Shown one piece after another: positions 44,962 to 53,106 of a stretch of 64,000 nucleotides of DNA. Source of the DNA: Leadbetterella lacunae (GTDB lineage Bacteria > Bacteroidota > Bacteroidia > Cytophagales > Spirosomataceae); NCBI RefSeq assembly GCF_042649125.1, contig NZ_JBHRYQ010000001.1:3906001-3970000 (forward strand). Reading direction: 5' to 3'. Position numbers and translations under genes: made by a program. Each line of letters begins with the position of its first letter. Position 1 is the first letter of the stretch. The notes under the pieces were generated by a model. That model had not been told where the DNA came from. It made no database searches and was given only the letters and a program-made list of their open reading frames with translations.

Positions 44962-45996
44962 TTAATTGTAAATAAATTTACTGTAGTTTTTCTTTATTAA
45001 TGCAGATGTTAAAACGCTAATTAACATTCCTGCAAATAAAAATAATGCTATTATTATTGCTTTTTTAGGCTCACTTTTTAAATTAGGTACAATAGGAGGT
45101 TCCAATACTTGAATCACTGGGGTTTCTTGTTGCATTTGAAGTTTGGCTTCTTCATATTTTTGTAAAAGTGTATTATAAAAAGAAGAGGATATTTTGTATT
45201 CGGATTCAATTCTTTCTCTTTGTAAGTCAGCCGATTGAAGTCTAAGTGCTCCTAATGGCATTTGGTCAGTATAGGTAGCTTTTTTGCTTTGGGTATTGTA
45301 ATACTTGCCTTTGGCAGAAGATAATCTTTCGGCAAGGAAGTCTAAATCTCTTTTTTGTTTTTCTGTCCTATAGTTTATAATATAATCGGTTAAATATTTC
45401 ATACTGAATGAAGCAATATTTGCCGCAATAACGGGATCTGGCATTTTTACCGATATGCCAATTACTCCAGTTTTTTTATCATATGAACAAATTATGCGTT
45501 TTTTTAGATCGGAAATATTTTTTTCCGTTTGTCTATTTAAAGCTATATAGTTTTTACTCTTTGGGAAGTTCAGCTTTTGGTCTTCTTTTTTTATTTTACC
45601 GTCAATAATTTCTTTCAGGTAATATTCGCTAAAAACCCATTCTTTATTCTTTTTGTCATTAAACTTTTCTGTTAAAAGTTGTAGAAAAAAATCTGTACTC
45701 TTTAATACATCTGGATATAAATCAGGTCTGATGGCATCTACGCCACCAGATGAGGAACCCAAATCAATTCCCGCTAAAGCCGCCAAGCCTGCGTATTGAC
45801 CTAGGCCACTGTTTTTTCCTGATGCTTCTGGTAGTATTTTGCCTTCTGAAACAAATTCCTCTTTAAGGCTGAATGCATAAAAAGCTCCTAAGGCAGTAAA
45901 TAGTGTTATTATAGCTAAAATTATCCATTTCTCTTTTTTCAGGACTTTGAAAAATTCTTTAATGTCAATTCTGATAATATCTGATTCTTGCTCCAT
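44962..45996 (-). CDS. Wzz/Wzc-like chain-length determinant protein
   Basis: This 344-residue inner membrane protein has an N-terminal helix (about residues 24-45), a long periplasmic domain with a coiled-coil stretch (about 215-285), and a C-terminal helix (about 314-336) preceded by the proline-rich VLEPPIVPNLKSEPKKA. This is the Wzz fold that controls polymer length. The tyrosine kinase domain of Wzc is absent and no separate kinase gene is nearby. It lies 18 bases after the Wza-like gene. Confidence 0.9.
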   Translation of the reverse strand: MEQESDIIRIDIKEFFKVLKKEKWIILAIITLFTALGAFYAFSLKEEFVSEGKILPEASGKNSGLGQYAGLAALAGIDLGSSSGGVDAIRPDLYPDVLKSTDFFLQLLTEKFNDKKNKEWVFSEYYLKEIIDGKIKKEDQKLNFPKSKNYIALNRQTEKNISDLKKRIICSYDKKTGVIGISVKMPDPVIAANIASFSMKYLTDYIINYRTEKQKRDLDFLAERLSSAKGKYYNTQSKKATYTDQMPLGALRLQSADLQRERIESEYKISSSFYNTLLQKYEEAKLQMQQETPVIQVLEPPIVPNLKSEPKKAIIIALFLFAGMLISVLTSALIKKNYSKFIYN

Positions 45997-46014
45997 TTAT
46001 TTTACTTAAATAGT

Positions 46015-48324
46015 TTAAGGTATAACTCTTAAAACGATTGAGATTAAAACCGTTGAAATTGAAATAACTGCCGAACTAACTGATATTCGTTCTGCTGCTG
46101 TCCATCTTTGTTTTTTATAGATTGGAACAATTATTTCTGAACCATTTTCAATCTTTGGATAAGATTTGATGCCTAAAAAGCTTTTAGTATTGTTAAGTTT
46201 TCCATTTCCATACTTTACGTATATTTTTTTTACGTAGGCGGAGTCATTTGTGCCTCCTGCGTAGTTTAAGTATTTTTTCAGACTTAATCCTTCTTGGTAA
46301 GGTACTGTAATCGGATTATAGACATTGCCAGAAATAGTTACGGTTTCTTTTCTTCGTGGAATTTCAAGGACATCACCTGGTTCCAACAATAAGTTTTGAA
46401 CATTGCTTTTGTCAATTTCTATTTTCTTTAAGTCCAGTCCCATTTGTATTCCTCCACGAACAAATTTGGCACTCGCCAAGTCCGCTAAACTTTTTACACC
46501 GCCCGCTTTTTCTAATAGGTCAGATATCCTTTCCTTCTTATCATTTAGAGCATAGGGGCCAGGGTAATTTATTTCACCTGTTATTGTAACTATTTTTTGA
46601 GTTTCGTAGCGTGCAAGCTTTCTTATATAAACCCTATCAAACGGCTGCAGTTTTGTTTCTTTGTCTTTAGGTAGAATTCCAAGTTTTGGGTCAATGTTTA
46701 TTTTTAATATTTCAATATTTTGTTCGCTATCACCTTCATCCATGTTTATTCTTCTTGCTATCTCTATTCTAGATGGGTTTGCACCGTATTTCAATCCACC
46801 GGTAAGCAAAATAGCATCTGAGACTGTAAGGTTTTCTGTAAAAGGGATAAGCGAAGGTGTGTTTATTTCACCATCTACCTGAACGGTCATTTTTTCTCTT
46901 GTTTCATCAATAGACTTAATCTCTAATACATCATTTTTTTTCAACAATACATTTGATTTTTCATTGGGTAAATCATTTAAATTTAATGATATAATCTCAG
47001 TATCCCCATTAGCAGATTCTCTTCTTAAAAATGCTCTTTCTTTAAATGCAGTAGGCTTCAATCCTTCGGCTTGATTAATCAGTTGACTGATTCTCATCCC
47101 TTCCACTAATTCAAAATCACCATTTTTATATGCAGCTCCAGAGATGGAGACTTTGTTTTCATATTTTTCTAATAAAGAGTCCACCGTAATCATATCACCT
47201 TTTTCTAGAATAAAACTATTTAGTAGGTCTTTCGATACAGTAAGTATCTTTTTCTCAGTAAGTGTTGCTCTATTAATCCTGACTGACTTTGTATAGGCCA
47301 TTTCATTGAAACCTCCGGCGTACTTTAGGGCATTGGCAAGTGTTTCGGATTGTTTGATTTCATATATTTTTGGATTTCTAACGGCACCATTAATTATTAC
47401 CCTTTTGTCTACATATGGAATCATTACTACGTCTTGGTCTAGCAGTGATATGTCGTCTTTTAAATCTCCATGTAGTAAAAAGTCATACAAGTCTAAAGTT
47501 TTTATTTTTCTACCTTTTCTAAAAACCTCAACAGCCCTCATGGAGCCTATATCTGTAGGGCCACCTGCTGCATATAACAGGTTGAAAGTTGTGGCTAGGG
47601 AAGGAACTGTATATGTTCCTGGAAAAACAGCTTCTCCGATTACGGTAACTGAAATACTTCGAATTTTTGTTAGCGAAACATCTGCATTTAGCCCTTTGCT
47701 ACCCAGACCGCCAAAAATTGATTTTAATCGTTGCGTTATTTTAGTTTTTGCTTGTTCCAAGGTTTGACCTGCCACAAATATTGGGCTTAGATTTTCAATT
47801 TTTATAGTACCATCTGGACTAACTTTAGATTCGTAGTGAGCATATGCATAGCCTGTAATGTCAATACTTATTTCATCATTGGTACCCAGTATATAATTTT
47901 TAGGAGTAGCAATATTTAGATTGGGCTCAAAATTTAATGTTTGATTATTGAAGATATTTAACCCAAAAATCTTGGATCTCCTTTCTTCTGCAGCCTTGTC
48001 TACCACACTCTCATTTCTAGTTTTATTTGATGAAATTATTTGAGTAGAATCTACACTTCTTGAGACTAACTGTGAGTTAGTGTTTGTAGTATTTTTAGGA
48101 GATTGAATTTTGTTGATTCTATCTTTAAACTTTGAAATGTCACTTGCTGTATACCCTTTTGTAGCAGCTATTGAAATTATCTGCTCTTCAGACATTCCGC
48201 TTTCTTGTGCTTTTTGTAAAAATGAAATAATTTCTTTGTCTGACATATCATCTACTGACTGTGCTGCAGTTGTAAATGAAATTATTAGAAAAAAGGAAAG
48301 AAGAATATAAGTTTTGGTAAGCAT
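46015..48324 (-). CDS. Wza-like polysaccharide export protein with multiple SLBB domains
   Basis: This 769-residue protein has a signal peptide (residues 1-21), a hydrophilic N-terminal part (about 22-130), a polysaccharide export domain (about 140-230; NYILGTNDEISIDITGYAYA), and about six SLBB/soluble ligand-binding beta-grasp domains with repeated GEVFPGTYTV-, GAVRNPKIYEI- and GEINYPGPYAL-like starts. A C-terminal hydrophobic helix (about 750-768) could be the outer-membrane span. There is no lipobox cysteine, unlike E. coli Wza. It would form the outer-membrane exit of the capsule. Confidence 0.92.
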   Translation of the reverse strand: MLTKTYILLSFFLIISFTTAAQSVDDMSDKEIISFLQKAQESGMSEEQIISIAATKGYTASDISKFKDRINKIQSPKNTTNTNSQLVSRSVDSTQIISSNKTRNESVVDKAAEERRSKIFGLNIFNNQTLNFEPNLNIATPKNYILGTNDEISIDITGYAYAHYESKVSPDGTIKIENLSPIFVAGQTLEQAKTKITQRLKSIFGGLGSKGLNADVSLTKIRSISVTVIGEAVFPGTYTVPSLATTFNLLYAAGGPTDIGSMRAVEVFRKGRKIKTLDLYDFLLHGDLKDDISLLDQDVVMIPYVDKRVIINGAVRNPKIYEIKQSETLANALKYAGGFNEMAYTKSVRINRATLTEKKILTVSKDLLNSFILEKGDMITVDSLLEKYENKVSISGAAYKNGDFELVEGMRISQLINQAEGLKPTAFKERAFLRRESANGDTEIISLNLNDLPNEKSNVLLKKNDVLEIKSIDETREKMTVQVDGEINTPSLIPFTENLTVSDAILLTGGLKYGANPSRIEIARRINMDEGDSEQNIEILKINIDPKLGILPKDKETKLQPFDRVYIRKLARYETQKIVTITGEINYPGPYALNDKKERISDLLEKAGGVKSLADLASAKFVRGGIQMGLDLKKIEIDKSNVQNLLLEPGDVLEIPRRKETVTISGNVYNPITVPYQEGLSLKKYLNYAGGTNDSAYVKKIYVKYGNGKLNNTKSFLGIKSYPKIENGSEIIVPIYKKQRWTAAERISVSSAVISISTVLISIVLRVIP

Positions 48325-48466
48325 TCTTTTTGAAAGGTAGAAATTATCTAAGTGTCTTAATATAAAGTAATTGCGAAAATGTATTAATTCAAGCCTATTT
48401 AAAGCTTCGCCCTCTCAGTCCCAATTTTTGAGACCTACTGAAGGTGTTTGTGTTGAAAGTAAAGTT
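48325..48466 (-). other. leader between upxY-like gene and Wza-like gene
   Basis: These 142 bases contain no gene. On the minus strand they carry a small hairpin, GTCTC/GGGAC with loop AAAAATT inside CAGT/ACTG (48416-48440), followed by GAGAGGGCGAAGC. It may be a pausing or loading site for the antiterminator, but I recognise no known ops or JUMPstart sequence. Confidence 0.35.
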
Positions 48467-49006
48467 TTAAATTTTACTTAAAATTGTTTCTTCTAAACTG
48501 CAGATTACTCGTAAGCCTAGGCTGTTAATTTGCAAAATTAGGGAATTTCCGTTTTGTTTTACTATTTGAGCATTTCTATTTTTAAGAATTCCAGATTGGA
48601 TTTGAACAATTTCGTCTTGTTTAAACTGCTGTAAGTGAAATTCTTTATTTATATTTTTTTCAATCCAATTTTTTATTTCTGTCATTTCTATGTCAGGAAC
48701 TATAGCTGGTGATCCGCACCAATATAGATACCTCACCACCCCTGGTGTTTCTAAAACTTCTCTGTAATTGGATTGTGAAACTTTAACGAAGCAATATGAT
48801 CTGAATATTGGAGTTTCAATTTTCTTAATTCGGTCCGACCAAACTTTTTGTTCGATTTTGATTGGGCAGTATGCTTCAAGCCCTTTGGAAGCTAATAATT
48901 GAGCTACTTTTTTCTCGTGTTTGGCTTTTGTGTATATCACATGCCAAGCGGTGGTTTGGGTTTTTACAGTGTTTTTTTCTAATAGGGGATCTTTGAAAAC
49001 GGACAT
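48467..49006 (-). CDS. UpxY family transcription antiterminator (NusG-like)
   Basis: This 179-residue protein has an N-terminal NGN domain (WHVIYTKAKHEKKVAQLL, then PIFRSYCFVKVSQSNYREVL and PGVVRYLYWCG) and a C-terminal KOW-like part (QSGILKNRNAQIVKQNGNSL). UpxY proteins load on RNA polymerase in capsule leaders and stop early termination. It heads the cluster, upstream of Wza and Wzz, exactly where such regulators lie. No UpxZ-like inhibitor gene is seen. Confidence 0.9.
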   Translation of the reverse strand: MSVFKDPLLEKNTVKTQTTAWHVIYTKAKHEKKVAQLLASKGLEAYCPIKIEQKVWSDRIKKIETPIFRSYCFVKVSQSNYREVLETPGVVRYLYWCGSPAIVPDIEMTEIKNWIEKNINKEFHLQQFKQDEIVQIQSGILKNRNAQIVKQNGNSLILQINSLGLRVICSLEETILSKI

Positions 49007-49033
49007 TTTTTATAATTCAGGATTCTTGATTTG

Positions 49034-49041
49034 CAAATATA
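49034..49041 (-). promoter_or_regulatory. possible -7 element of the capsule operon
   Basis: The minus strand reads TATATTTG, an exact match to TAnnTTTG, 27 bases before the ATG of the UpxY-like gene. No TTG is well spaced upstream, so the promoter may need an activator or another sigma factor. Confidence 0.45.
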
Positions 49042-49148
49042 AGCTTTAGTTCTTTAATGAGATATTTTAATAGGCTATTTTGATTTTAAGGTAAATCAAA
49101 ACCCGTAGTTTTTATACTTTGGTTTAGGACTTTGCTTTTGATTAAAAG

Positions 49149-50402
49149 TTACAATGAAATATAAGTTTTATCAGAAATCGTGTTCTTTAAATTTTTATTT
49201 TTTGTCAAATTGAATAAAATTCCCGTTTGGTTTAAGTGAAAATCGATATTTATGCTTTCAAAAACAGTATGGTTAACGGCAAAAATAATCAAGTCATACT
49301 TGCCATTTGGGTTTAGGATGAACTTCTTGTTTTTTTGTATCGCAACTGGGTCAAATATTTCAGCATCAATTTGATACTCTGAAAACTCGTCTCCTATTTC
49401 GCTTACTTTCGTGTTTCTGGTGTCTCCTACATTTTCTTTGAATGTATATCCTAAAATCAAAACTCGGGCCTTTTTTAAATCTATTTTATTTTTCATCATA
49501 GACTTAATACTTTTTTCTACTACATGCTTGGCCATGCCATCGTTAATGGATCTGCCAGCTCCGATTAGTTTTGGGTAAAAGCCAATTTGCTCTGCTTTGT
49601 GCAATAGATAGTACGGATCAACGCCAATACAATGCCCGCCGACTAAGCCAGGATGAAAATTTAAGAAGTTCCATTTGGTGGATGCTGCATCTAATACGGC
49701 TTGTGTGTTAATATCAAGCTTGTCAAATAGGAGAGAGAGTTCATTCATAAAAGATATGTTTACATCTCTCTGGCAATTCTCAATTATTTTTGCTGCCTCG
49801 GCTACTTTTATACTGGGGGCTTTGTGTGTTTCAACTTCTAAAATGGATTTATATAGTTCGTTAATGTATTCGGCTGCTTCTGAGGTGGAACCCGAGGTTA
49901 TTTTTCGGATTTTCTTTAAGGTATTTACTTTATCTCCTGGATTTACTCTTTCGGGAGAATAGCCTACAGTAAAGTCGCGATTAAAAATCAAGTTTGAATA
50001 TTGCTCAAGAATAGGGACGCAAATATCTTCGGTACAACCCGGGAAGACTGTACTTTCGTAGATCACAATATCGTTTGGCTTTAAAAGTTGGCCAATTTTG
50101 GTAGAAATGTTTTCTAAATGACTTAGGTCTGGCTTTTGGAATTTGTCTATCGGAGTTGGTACTGTTATTATATAAATACTTCTTTTATTAGAATTTGGCA
50201 GTTTAGTGCTAAATTCTAGCAGATTTGCTTTTTTTATTTCATCAGCGGTAAGCTGATTGTTACGATCAATCCTATTTTTTAAATCTTCTATCCGGTTTGA
50301 ATCAACATCATACCCATATGTATAGTATTTTTCGCCAAAAGCTACCGCCAATGGTAACCCTACATAGCCCAATCCGCAAATAATTACTTGAATGTCATTC
50401 AT
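49149..50402 (-). CDS. nucleotide sugar dehydrogenase (TviB/WbpO-like)
   Basis: This 417-residue enzyme oxidises a UDP-N-acetylhexosamine or UDP-hexose at C6 to the uronate, using two NAD. The N-terminal Rossmann motif is IICGLGYVGLPLAVAFG, the middle has STVFPGCTED and VGYSPERVNPGD, and the catalytic cysteine is in VGGHCIGVDPYYL. SPERVNPGDK and the C-terminal GYTFKENVGDTRNTK are typical of the TviB/WbpO subgroup acting on UDP-HexNAc. It would feed the capsule with amino-uronic acid. It has its own good promoter, so it may be expressed apart from the UpxY-led unit. Confidence 0.93.
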   Translation of the reverse strand: MNDIQVIICGLGYVGLPLAVAFGEKYYTYGYDVDSNRIEDLKNRIDRNNQLTADEIKKANLLEFSTKLPNSNKRSIYIITVPTPIDKFQKPDLSHLENISTKIGQLLKPNDIVIYESTVFPGCTEDICVPILEQYSNLIFNRDFTVGYSPERVNPGDKVNTLKKIRKITSGSTSEAAEYINELYKSILEVETHKAPSIKVAEAAKIIENCQRDVNISFMNELSLLFDKLDINTQAVLDAASTKWNFLNFHPGLVGGHCIGVDPYYLLHKAEQIGFYPKLIGAGRSINDGMAKHVVEKSIKSMMKNKIDLKKARVLILGYTFKENVGDTRNTKVSEIGDEFSEYQIDAEIFDPVAIQKNKKFILNPNGKYDLIIFAVNHTVFESINIDFHLNQTGILFNLTKNKNLKNTISDKTYISL

Positions 50403-50427
50403 TTTGAGATTCTTAATTTTTTAAATT

Positions 50428-50457
50428 CAAAGTTAGGTAATAAGTGTCTTTAGCCAA
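50428..50457 (-). promoter_or_regulatory. promoter of the nucleotide sugar dehydrogenase gene
   Basis: On the minus strand TTG (50457-50455), exactly 19 bases and TAACTTTG (50435-50428) fit the Bacteroidota consensus in every position. The ATG lies 25 bases downstream. Confidence 0.75.
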
Positions 50458-50521
50458 GAAATACACTAAAAAGTATTTGTGGTGCTAAAATTAAGAATGC
50501 CGAAACCTAAATCCTCATTTT

Positions 50522-50552
50522 TTGTTACCAATGAGTATTATGCTTAATTTTG
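50522..50552 (+). promoter_or_regulatory. promoter of the cyclophilin gene
   Basis: TTG at 50522-50524, a 20-base spacer and TAATTTTG at 50545-50552 fit the consensus. The -7 element overlaps a TTG codon at 50550 that could extend the reading frame, which shows that translation begins at ATG 50574 instead. Confidence 0.75.
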
Positions 50553-50573
50553 CACAAAAAACTAAATATAGAT

Positions 50574-51020
50574 ATGAGAAAAGCAGAAATGGTTACCGAT
50601 AAAGGAACAATGGTAATTGAATTTTATGATACGGATGCTCCGATAGCAGTTCAGAATTTCATTGATTTATCGAAAAAAGGATTTTACGATGGGTTAAAAT
50701 TCCACAGAGTTATCCCTAATTTCATGGTTCAAGGTGGCGATCCAGACGGTACTGGCGGTGGTGGTCCTGGTTATAGCATTAAATGTGAGTTGACAGGAGA
50801 ACTTCAGTATCACGATAGGGGAGTGCTTTCTATGGCTCACCGAGGTAGAGATACAGGTGGTTCGCAATTTTTTATCTGTCACAACCGAACCAATACGCAA
50901 CATCTTGATAGAAATCATACATGTTTTGGTAAAGTTGTAGAAGGCATTGATATTGTAGATGAAATTCGTCAAGGAGATAAAATTCAAAAGATTACAATTA
51001 TCGAAGAAGAAGTAGCTTAA
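50574..51020 (+). CDS. cyclophilin-type peptidyl-prolyl cis-trans isomerase
   Basis: This 148-residue cytosolic enzyme (no signal peptide) speeds proline isomerisation in protein folding. Conserved active-site parts are FHRVIPNFMVQGGD with the catalytic Arg, then GSQFFICHNRTNTQHLDRNH and FGKVVEGIDIVDEI. The start was set at ATG 50574 because the upstream TTG overlaps the promoter. It is a single gene with its own promoter and terminator. Confidence 0.94.
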   Translation: MRKAEMVTDKGTMVIEFYDTDAPIAVQNFIDLSKKGFYDGLKFHRVIPNFMVQGGDPDGTGGGGPGYSIKCELTGELQYHDRGVLSMAHRGRDTGGSQFFICHNRTNTQHLDRNHTCFGKVVEGIDIVDEIRQGDKIQKITIIEEEVA

Positions 51021-51033
51021 GTTTTTTAAAAAT

Positions 51034-51081
51034 AAATGCCCCGAATATTTGAATCATAATTCTTGTATTCGGGGCATTTTT
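51034..51081 (+). terminator. strong intrinsic terminator after the cyclophilin gene
   Basis: AAATGCCCCGAATA (51034-51047) and TATTCGGGGCATTT (51066-51079) form a perfect 14-bp stem, followed by T residues. A terminator in the other direction is possible too for the convergent lipoprotein gene. Confidence 0.92.
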
Positions 51082-51109
51082 ATGTTGTTGTCAAGAAAAG
51101 TTAAAAGTT

Positions 51110-51496
51110 TTATTGAGGATTCCCTTTCTGAAAAAGTACTTCTTTGGTTAATGAAACAGAGTTTAAGTAAATAACCATCGCCTCCGATGTGGTCGGATTT
51201 TGAATAAACTCACACTGTGGGCCTTTTTCTAAAAAATAGATAAATACCTTTTGGTTTTTCTTGTCTAAAATTTGGTAGTCATATCTTCCCAGTGTTTGAA
51301 TAATCTGGTTTTCTGAAGCTCCCAATAAAAGGTCTTTTTGCTTTTTAAGGGTTTCGAATTGGGTAATTCTATAATTGTTACAACCTCCTCTATCCTTTTT
51401 GAATGCATCGCTATCAAAGCCAGGGATTTCAACTGGGCTATAAGAAGAACAGCTATTTAAAAGCAATAAAAATATGAATGCGAAACTGATTCTCAT
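51110..51496 (-). CDS. small predicted lipoprotein of unknown function
   Basis: This 128-residue protein has a lipoprotein signal peptide with lipobox LLNSC (Cys at residue 16), followed by a soluble domain with GGCNNYR and LGASENQIIQTLGRYDYQIL. The last stretch resembles small outer-membrane lipoproteins of the SmpA/BamE-like type, in which a G-x-x-x-x-x-V-x-x-x-L-G pattern is found, but the match is weak. It follows the holin-like gene at 38 bases and may be co-transcribed with hisIE. Confidence 0.75.
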   Translation of the reverse strand: MRISFAFIFLLLLNSCSSYSPVEIPGFDSDAFKKDRGGCNNYRITQFETLKKQKDLLLGASENQIIQTLGRYDYQILDKKNQKVFIYFLEKGPQCEFIQNPTTSEAMVIYLNSVSLTKEVLFQKGNPQ

Positions 51497-51534
51497 GAGT
51501 TTTTTTTAAGAAAACGTTTTTTGAAATAGAAGGT

Positions 51535-51876
51535 TTATTTTTTCTGAAAAACTCCTACTAAACTATTTACGATAGAAAGAATAAAGCTAAAAATTAAGGG
51601 AGGTAAAAAACCAGTCACCTCAAATCCTGCAATTAGGTAATCACAGATATAAACCATTACTACGGTTATAACTAAAGAAAATAAGCCTAAAGTCATGATA
51701 GTAATCGGTATCGCGATGATATTTAAAACGGGCTTTACGAAGCCATTTAAAATTGACATAGCAAGTGCTACAATTATGCTGGTTTGCAGGCCATCCACAT
51801 ATATGTCTTTTAAATAATTTGGAATAACCATCACGGCTAAGCCGCAGATTAAGAGTCTAACGATGTAATTTGTCAT
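51535..51876 (-). CDS. phage holin family IV-like membrane protein (PF04020 type)
   Basis: This 113-residue protein has four hydrophobic helices. The family pattern is present: ALAMSILNGFVKPVLNIIAI and PITIMTLGLFSLVIT. Despite its name the family is mostly chromosomal and of unknown role; no phage genes are near. Its start overlaps the end of hisIE by four bases. Confidence 0.85.
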   Translation of the reverse strand: MTNYIVRLLICGLAVMVIPNYLKDIYVDGLQTSIIVALAMSILNGFVKPVLNIIAIPITIMTLGLFSLVITVVMVYICDYLIAGFEVTGFLPPLIFSFILSIVNSLVGVFQKK

Positions 51877-52481
51877 TTGGCTTGGTGTCTTTGTATTAAA
51901 ACTTCTAAAACTTCGTCTAACGTATAATCCTTCGCTTCTATTAATACCAAATAGTGATACAGTAAGTCAGCTGCTTCTCCAAGGAAAAGGTCCTTGTTGT
52001 CGTCTTTGGCTTCAATTACTATTTCCACAGCCTCTTCGCCTACTTTTTGTGCGACTTTATTAATCCCTTTCTTAAACAGTGACGCCGTGTATGAAGTGTC
52101 AGTAGGGTTATTTTTTCGGTCTTTTATGATTTTAGTCAAATGATCAATAAACATTACTTTGCCGGTATTGCTTTCTTGCCAGCAAGTGTCGTCACCTGTG
52201 TGGCAGGTTGGGCCATCTGGAGTGGCTTTGATTAATATAGAGTCGCCGTCGCAGTCAATTTTGTAGTCGACAAGGTTAAGGTAGTTTTCTGTAGTTTCGC
52301 CTTTAGTCCAAAGTCTTTGCTTGGATCTACTAAAGAAAGTTACTTTTTTTGTGGCGATGGTATGGTCAAAGGCTTCCTGATTCATGTAGCCTTGCATTAA
52401 AACTTTGCCAGTAATTGGGTCTTGGATGATGGCCGGGAGTAATCCGTCGGAATTTTTTAAAAAATTTGGTATTCTATTCAT
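51873..52481 (-). CDS. hisI: bifunctional phosphoribosyl-AMP cyclohydrolase / phosphoribosyl-ATP pyrophosphatase
   Basis: HisIE carries out the second and third steps of histidine synthesis. The N-terminal HisI domain (residues 1-110) has VLMQGYMNQEA, the Mg site DCDGDS and the zinc cysteines in GPTCHTGDDTCW. The C-terminal HisE domain (about 112-202) has QKVGEEAVEIVIEAKDDNKD and EAADLLYHYLVLI. I start at ATG 52481: the upstream TTG at 52502 lies inside a TATTTTTG promoter element. No other his gene is near. Confidence 0.92.
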   Translation of the reverse strand: MNRIPNFLKNSDGLLPAIIQDPITGKVLMQGYMNQEAFDHTIATKKVTFFSRSKQRLWTKGETTENYLNLVDYKIDCDGDSILIKATPDGPTCHTGDDTCWQESNTGKVMFIDHLTKIIKDRKNNPTDTSYTASLFKKGINKVAQKVGEEAVEIVIEAKDDNKDLFLGEAADLLYHYLVLIEAKDYTLDEVLEVLIQRHQAK

Positions 52482-52499
52482 TCGATGTAAATAATTGAG

Positions 52500-52507
52500 C
52501 AAAAATA
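52500..52507 (-). promoter_or_regulatory. -7 element of hisIE
   Basis: The minus strand reads TATTTTTG, matching TAnnTTTG, 18 bases before ATG 52481. A clear -33 TTG is not seen. The match argues against a start at TTG 52502. Confidence 0.5.
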
Positions 52508-52566
52508 CGATAGCCTTCTGAAATTACCGACAGAATAAAAATTTAAATTATTTTTTTAAAATACGC

Positions 52567-52597
52567 TTGACAAATATAAAAACTCCTATTATCTTTG
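52567..52597 (+). promoter_or_regulatory. promoter of the tRNA genes
   Basis: TTGACA begins at 52567, and after a 20-base spacer from TTG comes TATCTTTG (52590-52597), an exact -7 match. The tRNA-Gly gene starts 31 bases downstream. Confidence 0.75.
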
Positions 52598-52628
52598 CAC
52601 CCACATTAAACGACAGAGTTTAATAAAC

Positions 52629-52701
52629 GCGAAAGTAGCTCAGTTGGTAGAGCGTAACCTTGCCAAGGTTAAGGTCGCGGGTTCGAGACCCGTCTTTCGC
52701 T
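52629..52701 (+). tRNA. tRNA-Gly (anticodon GCC)
   Basis: The 73-base sequence folds as a cloverleaf: acceptor GCGAAAG/CTTTCGC, D arm with AGCTCAGTTGGTAGAGC, anticodon stem TAACC/GGTTA with loop TTGCCAA, and T arm GCGGGTTCGAGACCCGT. The 3' CCA is not encoded. Confidence 0.97.
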
Positions 52702-52712
52702 CTGAAGTCAAA

Positions 52713-52741
52713 AGTTCCACTCTAAGTGGAGCTTTTTTTTT
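52713..52741 (+). terminator. terminator-like hairpin between the two tRNA genes
   Basis: AGTTCCACT and AGTGGAGCT form a 9-bp stem (one G-T pair) followed by eight or nine T. It may end part of the transcripts after tRNA-Gly or act as a processing signal. Confidence 0.75.
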
Positions 52742-52758
52742 CAAAGGGGATATCACCC

Positions 52759-52844
52759 GCCGGGGTGGTGGAACTGGTAGACACGCAGGACTTAAAATCC
52801 TGTGAGCCTTATCGCTCGTACGGGTTCGATTCCCGTCCCCGGTA
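52759..52844 (+). tRNA. tRNA-Leu (anticodon TAA)
   Basis: This 86-base class II tRNA has acceptor GCCGGGG/CCCCGGT (closing G-T), anticodon stem CAGGA/TCCTG with loop CTTAAAA, a long variable arm (GTGAGCCTTATCGCTCGTAC region) and T arm with GGTTCGATTCC. The discriminator base is A and CCA is not encoded. Confidence 0.97.
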
Positions 52845-52847
52845 CAA

Positions 52848-52886
52848 AAGAAAGGTCTTGAGACATTGTTTCGAGGCCTTTTTTTA
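52848..52886 (+). terminator. intrinsic terminator after tRNA-Leu
   Basis: AAAGGTCTTGA pairs with TCGAGGCCTTT (two G-T pairs) around a loop of about ten bases, followed by a run of T. The next 220 bases to 53106 hold no gene that I can see. Confidence 0.8.
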
Positions 52887-53106
52887 TGGAAAATAGGTTT
52901 GTTGATTTTTGAAATTTTTGAAAACTTGCGGTTTTTTATATCTTAACTTATTGAAAATAAGAAGTTTGTAAACTTAAAAGTAAACTAGCCACTCAAAAAG
53001 GAAGCATTGATTTTTTTTCTTTTAAAAAAAACAAGCTGAATCATTTTAAAACCTCGAAAAGTAAGATTTTTAATAATTTGTCCCAATTTAGGCACAGTTA
53101 TTTTAA

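Noticed and set aside
51535..51876. Holin-like protein considered as evidence of a prophage
   Set aside because: The family is widespread on chromosomes, and no integrase, capsid or lysin gene occurs in the window.
52629..52844. tRNA genes considered as an attachment site for an integrated element
   Set aside because: No partial tRNA copy, integrase or composition change is seen near them.
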